This document shows positions 1 through 8,535 of a DNA stretch of 64,000 bases, in pieces. The DNA lies in assembly GCA_963754645.1 (NCBI GenBank), contig CAVWGP010000006.1, positions 148,298-212,297 on the forward strand. Direction: 5' to 3'. The first letter of the stretch is position 1, and every line of letters starts with the position of its first letter. The DNA comes from CAVWGP01 sp963754645. Its GTDB lineage: Bacteria; Pseudomonadota; Alphaproteobacteria; Bin65. The notes under the pieces were generated by a model. The model made no database searches, was not told where the DNA came from, and saw only the letters and a program-made list of their open reading frames with translations. A program made the position numbers and the translations under genes.

Positions 1-1307
1 AGGCCGCGGTCGCTGCGGCCGCAATCGGCGCTGACCGCCGGCATGTGGACGAGATTGAAGGGGCAAGCGAAAGCGAGAAGATTGCGGCCGGCCTCGGAGT
101 CGAACTCGGCATCGGGATAGAACAGATCGAGCGGCGGCGCCTCGATCGGCGCTGCGGGCGAGACGATGGCGTCGAAGCGCCGGAACAGGGCGAGCAGCGC
201 GTCGCCGAGCTTGTTGCGCCCGTCGAACATGCGCTGCGCGTCGTCGATGCCGATGCGCTCGGCGAAATCGAGCACGCTGTGCACGGCGCGCGGAAAACGC
301 GCCAAGGCGGCGGGATCGGTGGCGCGGCGCATCGCGGCGAGACGCATGGCCGCCTGGATCATGTAAATTTCGAAAGCGTCGAACCCGACCGCGCCGATCT
401 CCTCGACCGCGCAGCCGGCGGCGGCCAATTGCGCGACGCCGCGCTCGACGGCGCGCGCGACATCGGGCGCCACTTTGGCGAAGCCGAAATCGCGGCTATA
501 GGCGATGCGCAGGCCGTGCACGGGCCGCGCGGCGGCGGCGCGATAATCGGCGTCGTCGCGCGGCAGTTCCTGCCAGTCGCGGCCGTCGGGCCGGGCGATG
601 ACGTTCATCAGAAGGCCGGCATCGGCCGCGCTGCGCGCCATCGGGCCGGCCACGGTGCGATCGGTCTGCCCCGGCCAATAGGGCACGCGGCCCAAGGTCG
701 GCTTCAGCCCGAACAAGCCGGTGAACGCGGCCGGCAAGCGGATCGAGCCGCCGCCGTCGGTGCCGATGGCGAGCGTGCACAAGCCGGCGGCCAGCGCCGC
801 CGCGGCGCCGCCGCTGCTGCCGCCCGGGCTGCGCGAAACATCCCACGGATTGAGCGTGGCGCCGAAGGCGACGCTGGTCGTGACCGGGATGACGCTCAAC
901 TCGGGCATCGTCGTTTTGCCGAGAATGACCGCGCCGCTTTCGCGCAGGCGCGCGGCCACCGGCGCATCGAAATCCGACGGCGTCAGCGCGTTCAGGAACG
1001 AGCCGCGCGGATTGGCGAGGCCCTTGGTTTGCAAATGATCCTTGATCGAAACCGGAATGCCATCGAGCGGGCCCGCCGGCGCGGACTTCATCCAGCGCGC
1101 TTCGGCGGCTTTCGCGGCGGCGCGCGCGCCGGCCTCATCGACCTGAAAATACGCGTTGATCGCCGGATTGACCGCCGCAATGCGCGCCAGCACGCGTTCG
1201 GTCACCTCGACCGGCGACAGCGCGCGCGTGCGGTAGGCATTGGCGAGTTCGGTTGCCGGCATGAAGCAGACCGCGTCGTCCGCCGCTTGAGGTTGCGTCA
1301 GCAGCAT
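1..1307 (-). CDS. Amidase signature family enzyme (partial, runs off the left edge)
   Basis: The reverse strand reads an amidase-signature protein from an ATG at 1307 (reading MLLTQPQAADD) with no stop before base 1, so the C-terminus is missing. About 435 residues are visible, against 450-500 usual for the family. The Ser-cisSer-Lys triad is visible: Lys near residue 89 (VSIKDH), the Gly-rich GGSSGG near 162-167, and the nucleophile Ser near 188 (DGGGSIR). Amidases of this family hydrolyse linear amides to acid and ammonia, and the substrate cannot be read from sequence. The start lies 4 bp after the stop of the upstream livF-like gene, so it is the last gene of the liv/ferritin-like operon. 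This suggests the imported compound is an amide or is converted to one (inference). GatA is less likely because no gatB or gatC is nearby. Confidence 0.9.
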   Translation of the reverse strand, partial: MLLTQPQAADDAVCFMPATELANAYRTRALSPVEVTERVLARIAAVNPAINAYFQVDEAGARAAAKAAEARWMKSAPAGPLDGIPVSIKDHLQTKGLANPRGSFLNALTPSDFDAPVAARLRESGAVILGKTTMPELSVIPVTTSVAFGATLNPWDVSRSPGGSSGGAAAALAAGLCTLAIGTDGGGSIRLPAAFTGLFGLKPTLGRVPYWPGQTDRTVAGPMARSAADAGLLMNVIARPDGRDWQELPRDDADYRAAAARPVHGLRIAYSRDFGFAKVAPDVARAVERGVAQLAAAGCAVEEIGAVGFDAFEIYMIQAAMRLAAMRRATDPAALARFPRAVHSVLDFAERIGIDDAQRMFDGRNKLGDALLALFRRFDAIVSPAAPIEAPPLDLFYPDAEFDSEAGRNLLAFACPFNLVHMPAVSADCGRSDRG

Positions 1308-1311
1308 CGCG

Positions 1312-2025
1312 TCAATGCCCGAGATAGGTTGCAACGATCGACTCATCGGCGAGCAGCGCCTTGGCCGCGCCCTCGCGCACGATTTCGCCGGTAATCAGCA
1401 CGTAGCCGCGATCGGCGATCTTGAGCGCCATGGCGGCGTTTTGCTCGGCCAGGAAAATCGTGGTGCCGCGGCCGCGCAGCGAGGCGATGGCGCGGAAAAT
1501 CGCGGCCACGACCAGCGGCGCCAGGCCCATCGAGGGCTCGTCGAGCAGCAGCAGGCGCGGCTGCGCCATCAGCGCGCGCCCGATCGCGAGCATCTGCTGT
1601 TCGCCGCCGGACAGCGTGCCGGCAAGCTGGTCGCGGCGCGCGGCGAGCACCGGAAACAAGGTCAAGATTTCGTCGAGCGCGCGCCGCGTCTCGGCCTTGG
1701 CGCCGGCGCGCAGGCGGACATAGGCGCCGATTTCGAGATTTTCGCCGACGGTGAGCGGCGCGAAAATGCGGCGGCCCTCGGGCACCAGCGCCAAGCCGCG
1801 CTCGACGATGCGATCCGGCCGCCGCCCGCCGATCGCGGCACCGTCGAGACTGACCGTGCCCTCCCACGGCGCCAAAACGCCGGCCAGCGTGCGCATCAGC
1901 GTCGTCTTGCCGGCGCCGTTCGGGCCGATCAGGCACACGATCTCGCCGGCGCCGACCCGCAGCGACACCCGGTTGAGGACCCGGATGCGACCGTAACCCG
2001 AAACCAGCGCGCCGACCTCAAGCAT
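1312..2025 (-). CDS. livF: Branched-chain amino acid-type ABC transporter ATPase (LivF-like)
   Basis: A 237-residue ABC ATPase of normal LivF length. Walker A (GPNGAGKTT) lies near residue 34, the signature (LSGGEQQ) near 138 and Walker B (LLLLDEPSMGL) near 158. LivF works with LivG on the cytoplasmic face of the LivH/LivM permease and powers import of amino acids, amides, urea or short carboxylates. The ATG overlaps the end of the LivG-like gene by 8 bp, and the stop lies 4 bp before the amidase start, so the three are translationally linked. The family is certain. The substrate is not, and the neighbouring amidase and di-iron proteins argue against plain leucine uptake. Confidence 0.93.
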   Translation of the reverse strand: MLEVGALVSGYGRIRVLNRVSLRVGAGEIVCLIGPNGAGKTTLMRTLAGVLAPWEGTVSLDGAAIGGRRPDRIVERGLALVPEGRRIFAPLTVGENLEIGAYVRLRAGAKAETRRALDEILTLFPVLAARRDQLAGTLSGGEQQMLAIGRALMAQPRLLLLDEPSMGLAPLVVAAIFRAIASLRGRGTTIFLAEQNAAMALKIADRGYVLITGEIVREGAAKALLADESIVATYLGH

Positions 2026-2794
2026 GGCCGTCGTCGCGCCCGAGATAGGCCTCGATCACCGCCGGTTCGGCGCGGATCGCGGCGGCGGAACCTTCGGCAA
2101 TGCGCCGGCCGAAATTGAGCACGAGAATGTCGTGGCTGATCGCCATCACCAGGCGCATGTTGTGCTCGACCAGAACCACGGTCACGCCTTGCGCGTTGAT
2201 GTCGCGAATGACGCCCGCGATGCGCCCGGTTTCGGCATGGGCCAGGCCGGCCGCGGGCTCGTCGAGCAGCAGCAATTTGGGCTCGCTGGCCAGCGCGCGC
2301 GCCAGTTCGAGCAATTTGAGTTCGCCGAAGCTCAGATCGGTCGCCGGCGTTTCGGCGCGGCGTTCGAGCCCGACCGAGGTCAGCGCCCGGATTGCCGCCG
2401 CGCGCGCCGCTTCGCTTTCGCGGCGCGAGGCCGGCGTCCGCAGCAGGCCCGCGACGTAGCCCGCGCGCGAGCGCACATGGCGCCCGACCATGACGTTTTC
2501 GAGCGCCGTCATGCGGCCGAAGATTTGGAGATTTTGAAAGGTGCGCGCCATGCCGTGGCGGACGCGGGCATGGGCCGGCATCGCTTCGATGCGCCTGCCG
2601 GCGAAGCCGATCTCGCCGAAATCGGGCGCGATGAAGCCCGACAGCAGGTTGAGCAGCGTCGTCTTGCCGGCGCCGTTCGGGCCGATCACCGCCTTGATGG
2701 CGCCCGCCGCCACCGCGAAGCTCAAATCCTGCACGGCGGCGAGGCCGGCGAAGCGGCGCGTCATGCCGCGCACGTCGAGCAGCGGCGCCGTCAT
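2018..2794 (-). CDS. livG: Branched-chain amino acid-type ABC transporter ATPase (LivG-like)
   Basis: A 258-residue LivG-type ATPase. It shows Walker A GPNGAGKTT, the ARTFQNLQIF Q-loop stretch typical of LivG, a signature reading LSFGELKLLE and Walker B LLLLDEPAAGL, followed by the switch-region VEHNM. I chose the ATG at 2794 because it overlaps the LivM stop as ATGA, and the longer frame upstream is only a shadow of livM. It pairs with the LivF-like protein as the heterodimeric motor of the importer. Confidence 0.93.
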   Translation of the reverse strand: MTAPLLDVRGMTRRFAGLAAVQDLSFAVAAGAIKAVIGPNGAGKTTLLNLLSGFIAPDFGEIGFAGRRIEAMPAHARVRHGMARTFQNLQIFGRMTALENVMVGRHVRSRAGYVAGLLRTPASRRESEAARAAAIRALTSVGLERRAETPATDLSFGELKLLELARALASEPKLLLLDEPAAGLAHAETGRIAGVIRDINAQGVTVVLVEHNMRLVMAISHDILVLNFGRRIAEGSAAAIRAEPAVIEAYLGRDDGHA

Positions 2795-3753
2795 CGCGCC
2801 GGATCGCGGCGAAACAGCCGGTCGAGCCGCGCCACGGCGCCGCTCAATCCGGCCGGGAAAAACAGCAGCACCAGCACCAGGCTGATGCCGTAGACGAGAG
2901 TTTCGAAATCCGAGAAGGCGCGCAGCGCCTCGGGCAGCACGACGTGGACCAGCGCGCCCAGGAACGGCCCCCAATAGGTGCCGGTGCCGCCCAGCGCCAC
3001 GACGACGAGCAGCATGACCGAAGCGACGAAATCGAAATTCTCGGGCGAGGCGAAATTGTTGAGGTGAACGAATAGAAAGCCGGCGATGCCCGCCATCATC
3101 GCGCTGATGACGAAGACGCCGAGCTTGACCGCGTGCACGTCGATGCCGTTGGCGCTGGCCGCGAGCTCGCTGGACGACAGCGCCCGCAGCGCGCGGCCCA
3201 TGCGCGAATCCACCAGATTGAGGACCAGCAGCATCATGAGGCCGACGACGAACCAGGCGAAATAATAAAACCGCAGGTCGGCGCCGATCTCGCGGCCGAA
3301 GATCGACAGCGACGGCACGCCGACCAGGCCGTTGGGTCCGCCGGTCAGGCCGCGCAGCTCGACGAAGAGCACGGACATGATGACGTTGAAGCCGAGCGTC
3401 GCCATCGCGAGATAGTGGCCGCGCAGCTTCAGGCTCGGCCAGCCGATCAGGAACGCCGCCAGCCCGGTCAAGCCGATCGAGGCGAACAGGCCGAGCCAGG
3501 GCGAGACGGCGAATTTCGCCGACAGCACGCCGCTGGCATAGGCGCCGAGACCGTAGAACGCGGCATGGCTCAGCGATATTTGGCCGGCATAGCCCATCAG
3601 CAGATTGAGGCTGGCCGCCAAGATCAGGCTGATGAACCACGCGATGCCGAGATTGAGAATGAAATTGTTGGGCGCCGCCAACGGGAACAGCAGCAGCAAA
3701 GTCCAGACGATCGCGAAGATGCGGTAGTCGCGGTGCTGTGCGCGGGCTTCCAT
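2791..3753 (-). CDS. livM: Branched-chain amino acid-type ABC permease (LivM-like)
   Basis: A permease of about 320 residues with eight or more hydrophobic segments. It contains the family stretch NLLMGYAGQISLSHAAFYGLG near residues 50-70, typical of LivM. I chose the ATG at 3753 (MEARAQHRDYR), which lies 10 bp after the livH stop. The open frame continues 28 codons upstream, but that extension is Cys/Arg/Pro-rich and overlaps livH. The product forms the inner-membrane channel with LivH. Confidence 0.92.
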   Translation of the reverse strand: MEARAQHRDYRIFAIVWTLLLLFPLAAPNNFILNLGIAWFISLILAASLNLLMGYAGQISLSHAAFYGLGAYASGVLSAKFAVSPWLGLFASIGLTGLAAFLIGWPSLKLRGHYLAMATLGFNVIMSVLFVELRGLTGGPNGLVGVPSLSIFGREIGADLRFYYFAWFVVGLMMLLVLNLVDSRMGRALRALSSSELAASANGIDVHAVKLGVFVISAMMAGIAGFLFVHLNNFASPENFDFVASVMLLVVVALGGTGTYWGPFLGALVHVVLPEALRAFSDFETLVYGISLVLVLLFFPAGLSGAVARLDRLFRRDPAR

Positions 3754-3763
3754 CCGGCGCCCC

Positions 3764-4645
3764 TCACGCCCGCTCGGTCGAGGCGCGGCCGAGCAGGCCC
3801 GCGGGCCGGACGAACAGCACGGCGAGCAGCACGACAAAGGCGACGGCGTCCTTGAACTGCGACGACAGCAGGCCGGCCGAGAGCGATTCGAGCAGGCCGA
3901 GCACCAGCCCGCCGAGGAGCGCGCCGTGCAGATTGCCGAGCCCGCCCAGCATCGCCGCGCTGAAGCCCTTGAAGCCCAGCATCAGCCCGGCATTGACCGA
4001 GGTCAGCGTGAGCGGCGTGATGATCAAACCGGCAACGGCGCCGATCGCCGCCGCGATGACGAAGGACCACATCGCCATGCGGTCGACATTGATGCCGACC
4101 AGGCCCGCCGCCTCGCGGTCCGCCGCGGCGGCGCGCATGGCGCGGCCGAGCAGGCTGCGCTGGAAAAACACATGCGTGCCGATCATGACGGCCACGGTGA
4201 TGCCGAACACCCAAAGCGCCTGCGGCGGCATGCTGACGCCGGCAAAGCCGATATTCTCGCTGCCGGTGAAGCTCGGCAGCCCGGCCGGCGCCTTGCCGAG
4301 GGTGAGCATGACGGCGGCCCGGGTCGTGATCGCGACCGCGATCGTGATCAGCGTCAGCAGCATCGGCGTCGGCGCGCGCAACGGGTGGATTGCCAGGCGT
4401 TCCGAGACCAGGCCGAGCAGCGCCACGATCGCCGTCGCCACCGGCACCAGCAGCAACGGCGCCAGGCCGAAGCTGACATGCAGGAAGGCGCCGATCATGC
4501 CGCCCGCCATCACCCACTCGCCCTGGGCGAAATTGATCGCGTCGGTGCTCTTGAAAATCACCGTGAAGCCGAGGGCGACGAGCGCGTAGATGCTGCCTGT
4601 CACCAGGCCGGCGAACACGAGCTGGAGAATCTGGCTCCCGTCCAT
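3764..4645 (-). CDS. livH: Branched-chain amino acid-type ABC permease (LivH-like)
   Basis: A 293-residue LivH-type permease. The N-terminus has GSIYALVALGFTVIF and the INFAQGEW motif that marks the family, and the C-terminal part has GLGNLHGALLGG. It is strongly hydrophobic, with about eight membrane segments. It follows the di-iron protein gene by 9 bp and precedes livM, in the canonical liv order. It forms the other half of the transmembrane channel. Confidence 0.93.
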   Translation of the reverse strand: MDGSQILQLVFAGLVTGSIYALVALGFTVIFKSTDAINFAQGEWVMAGGMIGAFLHVSFGLAPLLLVPVATAIVALLGLVSERLAIHPLRAPTPMLLTLITIAVAITTRAAVMLTLGKAPAGLPSFTGSENIGFAGVSMPPQALWVFGITVAVMIGTHVFFQRSLLGRAMRAAAADREAAGLVGINVDRMAMWSFVIAAAIGAVAGLIITPLTLTSVNAGLMLGFKGFSAAMLGGLGNLHGALLGGLVLGLLESLSAGLLSSQFKDAVAFVVLLAVLFVRPAGLLGRASTERA

Positions 4646-4654
4646 CGCCCGGCG

Positions 4655-5591
4655 TCAAACGTCGCCGAGGCGCGGATGCTCGAACCGGCGCAAGGCGATG
4701 CCGATACCGGCGAAGGTGGCGCGCGCTTCGGCGAACCACTGTTTCAGCACCGCGCCCTCTTCCGCCGCGCTGGACGCGCCGAGGCCGGCCCCGCGCGTGA
4801 CTTCGTCGGCGGCGACAACGTCCGCGGCGGCGTCGCCCGGCGCGAGCCAGGCGCAGTGGTAGCCGTTAAGCTCGAGATCGCCGATGACGTGCTCGATTTC
4901 CGCGGTGATTTCGGCGCGCATCGCCTCGGACCATGTCGGCGCGCGTTCGGCGAGATAGCCCCAGCCGAAGGCGACGTGGCGCTCCTTGTCCTGGACCAGG
5001 CGCTTCAGGATGGCGGCGGCGACCGGATCGCGCGCGTGCCGGAGATGGCTGCGATACAGCTCGAGATCGATGCCATCCTGCACCGCGGCATGGGCCGCGA
5101 CATAGGCATCGACCGAAACGCCCGAATCGAACGCCTTGCGGTGAAACCCCTGGTTGAACAGCTCGGCATAGTCGGCGTTGCGCGGCTCCGGCATGTAGCC
5201 GCCCGCGAGATCGGCGAAGCGCCAGCAGCATTCGACGTGCCACGCTTCCTCGGTGCCGCGCACGCTCAGGAACATCTTGGGATCGCTCTCGCCGTTGTGT
5301 TCGAGGCAGATGCGAATCAGGATCGCCGGCGTTTCGGGCATGCCGCCATATTCGGTCCAAGCGCGCCGGCTCCAGCTCAGGCGCGCGGCTTCGAGCTGGG
5401 CCGCGCCGTAGCGCGCCGGCGTCGAAGGATTTCCACGGAATATGCCGCTCCGGATCCCAGCGCCCTTTTTTCGCGGCCTCGTAGAGCGCGCGGATGCTGA
5501 TGAGCTTGGGCTCGAGATGGAGCGGAAAGCGGCGCTCGACCAGCGGCGGGCTGCGGCGCCGCTGCAGGCGCGCGGCGGTCGCGGAAACCAT
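4655..5591 (-). pseudogene. Second ferritin-like di-iron protein, interrupted by a frameshift
   Basis: A paralogue of the adjacent upstream protein. The N-terminal part (reading MVSATAARLQ) starts at an ATG at 5591, overlapping the upstream stop as TGATG. It stays in frame until about 5411, where one extra base in a GCGCGC run moves the reading to the frame that continues as YGAAQLEAARLSWSRRAW to the stop at 4655. Without the shift the product would be about 311 residues, matching the 307-residue neighbour. The first iron motif is kept (EEAWH). At the second, DEVRH in the neighbour reads DKERH here, and the middle-helix pair EE reads DG. It may be a degenerate partner subunit, a decayed duplicate, or an intact gene with a sequencing error. 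As written, only a 228-residue C-terminal piece (from 5341) is openly translatable. Confidence 0.72.
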
Positions 5592-6514
5592 CAAAACGAT
5601 CCGAGCTTGGGGTGGAAGAACGGCTTGAGCGTGAAGCCCCAAGGTTCCATCTGCCGGCGGATGCGCTGTACCGAGGCGACGAAGACGGGGGCCTCCAATT
5701 CCTCGGTCGTGGCGCCGAGCCCGGCCTCGTGCGTCAGCCGGTCGGCCTCGACCTCGGCGCGCGACGCCGGACTGTCCGGTGCCAGCCAGGAACTGTGATA
5801 GCCGTTGAGCTCGACCTTGGCGATCATGGTGACCACGGCGTCTTCGACGATGGCGAGCTGCGCCTTCGACAGTTCGGGCGCGCGGCGCTCCATATAGGCC
5901 CAGCCGAAGGCGCAATGCCGCACTTCGTCGCGCATGATCAGGCGCAGGACTTTTTTGGCGACCGGATCGGGCGTGATGTCGATCAGATGCGCGAACACGT
6001 CGAAGGCGATTTCCTCGGCGGCGCAGACCAGGCTGGCGACGATGGCTTCGAGCGTGATCGCCGGATCGAGCGCCATCTTGCGCACGCCGTGCGTCGACAC
6101 CGAGCCCTGGAACGCCGACTGCACCGGCTCCTTGATGTAGCCGCCGAGCTTTTCCGCCATCAGGTAGCAGGCTTCGGCGTGGCGCGATTCCTCCTGCGTC
6201 CGGATGGTGAAGAAAAACCGCATGTCCGGCGGATGGCGTTCCTGGCAGAAGCGGATTTGCAGCGCCGGGCTTTCCGAAATGGCGCCGTATTCGCCCCAGG
6301 CGCGGCGGCTCCAATAGAGCCGCGCGGCCCGGAGCTGTTCGGGCGTGCGCGATGTCAGGTCCAGCGCGTCCCAATCGACCGCGGTCTGCGGGTCCCACTG
6401 ATTCTTGACCGCGGAACGGTAGAGTTCGCGGATCTTCGGTATGCGCACCGAAAGATCGAGCGGGAACCGCATTTCGGGCTGGTCGAGTAGCGAAGGGGCG
6501 GCCGTGGCGGACAT
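5591..6514 (-). CDS. Ferritin-like di-iron protein, probable oxygenase or oxidase
   Basis: A 307-residue, helix-rich soluble protein with no signal peptide. It has two ExxH iron-ligand motifs, EESRH near residue 115 and DEVRH near 200, and a middle-helix EE pair near 167, the ligand layout of ferritin-like di-iron carboxylate proteins. I cannot name a characterised family. The length and lone-subunit form resemble N-oxygenase or small monooxygenase folds more than storage ferritin. It lies 30 bp after the binding-protein gene and is coupled to the second copy, inside a transporter operon ending in an amidase. Its likely job is oxidation of the imported compound (inference). A ribonucleotide-reductase-type radical role is less likely because there is no partner gene. 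Confidence 0.75.
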   Translation of the reverse strand: MSATAAPSLLDQPEMRFPLDLSVRIPKIRELYRSAVKNQWDPQTAVDWDALDLTSRTPEQLRAARLYWSRRAWGEYGAISESPALQIRFCQERHPPDMRFFFTIRTQEESRHAEACYLMAEKLGGYIKEPVQSAFQGSVSTHGVRKMALDPAITLEAIVASLVCAAEEIAFDVFAHLIDITPDPVAKKVLRLIMRDEVRHCAFGWAYMERRAPELSKAQLAIVEDAVVTMIAKVELNGYHSSWLAPDSPASRAEVEADRLTHEAGLGATTEELEAPVFVASVQRIRRQMEPWGFTLKPFFHPKLGSF

Positions 6515-6544
6515 CGCGCTATCTCCGATCCGGACGAGGGCGGC

Positions 6545-7702
6545 TTACGCCGCGAGGCGCCAGCGATTGTCTTTCCAGGTGATGACGGTCCCGTCGGCCT
6601 TCGAAAGTCCCGAATGCTTGTCGCGTCCGAAGGTGAAGGTGCCGCCGACGCCGGGGTAATTCTTGATGCCTTCCAGCGCCGCGCGCACTTTTTCCTTGTC
6701 CGTGCCGCCGCTCCGGAGCGCGAGCGCGGCCATATTGATCGCGTCGTAAGTCTGGGCGACGAATTGATTGGGCGCTTGCTTGTAGCGCGCCTCGTAGCGC
6801 TTGGTGAGGTCCGCGATGCGGGCCTTGACCGGATCGCCCGCGGGCAGATCGCCGCCGACCGGGAATTTCACGCTGAGCAGGAACGTGCCGTCGGCGGCGC
6901 CCTCGGCCAGCTTCATGTAGCGGTCGTCGACGAAACCGTAGCTGTGCATGATCGTGCGGTCGGCGAGGCCGAGCTGCTTGGCCTGCTTGAGGAACACGAC
7001 GCCGCTCGGGGTGATCGTCCAGCACAGGATCGACTTCGCGTCGCTGTTCTTGATGCGGGTGAGCTGCGCCGTGAGATCGGTGTCGCCCGGATTGAAGGTT
7101 TCGTGCAGCACCTTGATGCCGTGCTTGGGTGCCACCTTGTCGATCTGCTCCTTGGCGCTCTGGCCGAAGCCGGAACTGTCGGCGAGCATGGCGACCGAGG
7201 CGATGCCGCGCTTCTTCCAAAAATCGGCGGCGACTTCGAGAATCTGGTCGTCGTCGATCGTGCTCTTGAACGTCCATTTGCGCTCGGCGACGGGATTGAC
7301 GATCAGCATGCTGCCTTCGGTCGAAATGAAGGTCACGCCGGCTTTCTCGACGATGGGCACCATCGCGAGCGCGATGCCGCTGGCATTGCCGCCGCCGACG
7401 ATCATGTCGACCTTGTCTTGCTCGATCAGGCGCCGCGCCGCGGTGACGCCGCGCGCGCTCTGGGTTTCCGCGTCGTAAAACACCCAGTCGATCTTCTTGC
7501 CGGCGATGCCGCCGGCCGCGTTGACCTCTTCGATCGCGAGCTCCATGCCGCGCTTCATGTGATCGCCGAGGAACGCGCCCGGTCCGGTGACCGACAAGAT
7601 CGTGCCGATCTTGACCGTGGCGGCCTGCGCCCGGAGAAGATTGGGCGCCGCGACCGCCGCCGCAGCACCGCCGACACCGAGAACGAATTGACGCCGTTTC
7701 AT
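6545..7702 (-). CDS. ABC transporter substrate-binding protein, branched-chain amino acid family (Tat-exported)
   Basis: A 385-residue periplasmic type I binding protein. The start at 7702 gives an N-terminus reading MKRRQFVLGVGGAAAAVAAP, a twin-arginine-like signal ending near AQA. The longer upstream frame lacks such features and overlaps the regulator. LSVTGPGAFLGDHMKRGMEL is the usual LivK-family first lobe. An AGAGGGGG stretch precedes the ATG. It lies between the HutC-type regulator and the di-iron genes, so it supplies substrate specificity for the LivHMGF genes downstream. Two direct repeats just upstream may be the regulator's binding sites. Confidence 0.92.
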   Translation of the reverse strand: MKRRQFVLGVGGAAAAVAAPNLLRAQAATVKIGTILSVTGPGAFLGDHMKRGMELAIEEVNAAGGIAGKKIDWVFYDAETQSARGVTAARRLIEQDKVDMIVGGGNASGIALAMVPIVEKAGVTFISTEGSMLIVNPVAERKWTFKSTIDDDQILEVAADFWKKRGIASVAMLADSSGFGQSAKEQIDKVAPKHGIKVLHETFNPGDTDLTAQLTRIKNSDAKSILCWTITPSGVVFLKQAKQLGLADRTIMHSYGFVDDRYMKLAEGAADGTFLLSVKFPVGGDLPAGDPVKARIADLTKRYEARYKQAPNQFVAQTYDAINMAALALRSGGTDKEKVRAALEGIKNYPGVGGTFTFGRDKHSGLSKADGTVITWKDNRWRLAA

Positions 7703-7721
7703 GAGAGCCCCCTCTGTTTGA

Positions 7722-7755
7722 CCGGTATGTTCATAGTGGCCGGCATGTTCAAAGT
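7722..7755. promoter_or_regulatory. Pair of 16-bp direct repeats upstream of the binding-protein gene
   Basis: Two near-identical 16-mers, CCGGTATGTTCATAGT at 7722-7737 and CCGGCATGTTCAAAGT at 7740-7755, are spaced 18 bp start to start, with two mismatches. They lie 20-53 bp upstream of the binding-protein ATG and overlap the last codons of the GntR gene. The position and spacing fit operator sites for the adjacent regulator. This is inference from spacing only. Confidence 0.4.
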
Positions 7756-8495
7756 TGAATGCCGAAACTATAGCGCACGACATCGCCGCGATAGATCGAA
7801 CGGCCGGCCATGACGACGCTGCCGTCCTTGGCGAAATAACGCAGATGGCGCACCAGCGCCGGCTCGCCCGGCAGCACGCGCAGGTATTTGGCGCTTTCGG
7901 CCTCGGCGGCAACGGCTTCGACTTGCATATCGACCCGGTCGAGGACGACCGATCGCTTGAGCCAATCGAGCAAGGAGCGCTGCTCCGCGTCGCGCCGCTT
8001 CAGGCGGCGGCCGATGTGCCGCGGCAAGTAACGATGATCGAGACCGATCGGAACGGCGCCGAGCATGCGCAGGCGCTTGATGTAGACGACGTTCGCGCCG
8101 AGCGCGGGATCGGGCGGCACGTCGCCGTCCGGCCGAGACGACAGCTCCAGCACCTGCGCCGTCATCGGCCGTCCGCCCGAAGCGGCACCGTCGAAAAAGC
8201 TCGCGAGCGAGCGCTCCTCGAACTTGCCCGGTGCCACGAAGGTGCCGATGCCCTTGACGCGGCGCACGAAACCCTCGTTGACGAGCTGCTCGATGGCCTG
8301 GCGCGCCGTCATGCGGCTGACGTCGAAACGCTGCGCCACCGCGTCGTCGCCGTAGAAACGGGTGTCGGCGGCGCTATGCGGCAGTTCGGCGATGAGGCGG
8401 CGCGCGATCTGCGCATAGAGCGGCAGCGGCGACGAGCGGTCCACCGCGTCGAACGACACTTCCGCCGCCGCGGGCATTTTGAGATCGAGGCGCAT
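7749..8495 (-). CDS. GntR-family transcriptional regulator, HutC (UTRA) subfamily
   Basis: A 248-residue regulator. The N-terminal winged helix is typical GntR (PLYAQIARRLI, then VSRMTARQAIEQLVNEGFV and RRVKGIGTFV). The C-terminal half reads as a UTRA ligand-binding domain, with YIKRLRMLGAVPIGLDHRYLP and a closing YRGDVVRYSFG. I prefer the ATG at 8495, since the frame opens 5 codons earlier only with a TTG. HutC-type regulators usually repress nearby uptake and catabolic genes until an effector binds UTRA. It lies 46 bp upstream of the binding-protein gene on the same strand and so heads the liv/di-iron/amidase operon. Confidence 0.9.
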   Translation of the reverse strand: MRLDLKMPAAAEVSFDAVDRSSPLPLYAQIARRLIAELPHSAADTRFYGDDAVAQRFDVSRMTARQAIEQLVNEGFVRRVKGIGTFVAPGKFEERSLASFFDGAASGGRPMTAQVLELSSRPDGDVPPDPALGANVVYIKRLRMLGAVPIGLDHRYLPRHIGRRLKRRDAEQRSLLDWLKRSVVLDRVDMQVEAVAAEAESAKYLRVLPGEPALVRHLRYFAKDGSVVMAGRSIYRGDVVRYSFGIQL

Positions 8496-8513
8496 GGACG
8501 ATCGGCCCAATGT

Positions 8514-8535
8514 CTTGTCTAGATGTTAGTACAAG
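8514..8535. promoter_or_regulatory. Candidate HutC-type operator upstream of the regulator gene
   Basis: The stretch runs from CTTGT (8514-8518) to ACAAG (8531-8535), an inverted repeat with a 12-bp centre that includes CTAG. It resembles the CTTGTCTAGACAAG-like sites bound by several HutC-family regulators. It lies 19-40 bp upstream of the regulator ATG, where autoregulation would act. Recognised by eye only. Confidence 0.35.

Noticed and set aside
45..1394. Long plus-strand open frame of 449 codons
   Set aside because: It is the antisense of the amidase. The product is Arg/Ala/Gly-rich with no domain, as GC-rich shadow frames are.
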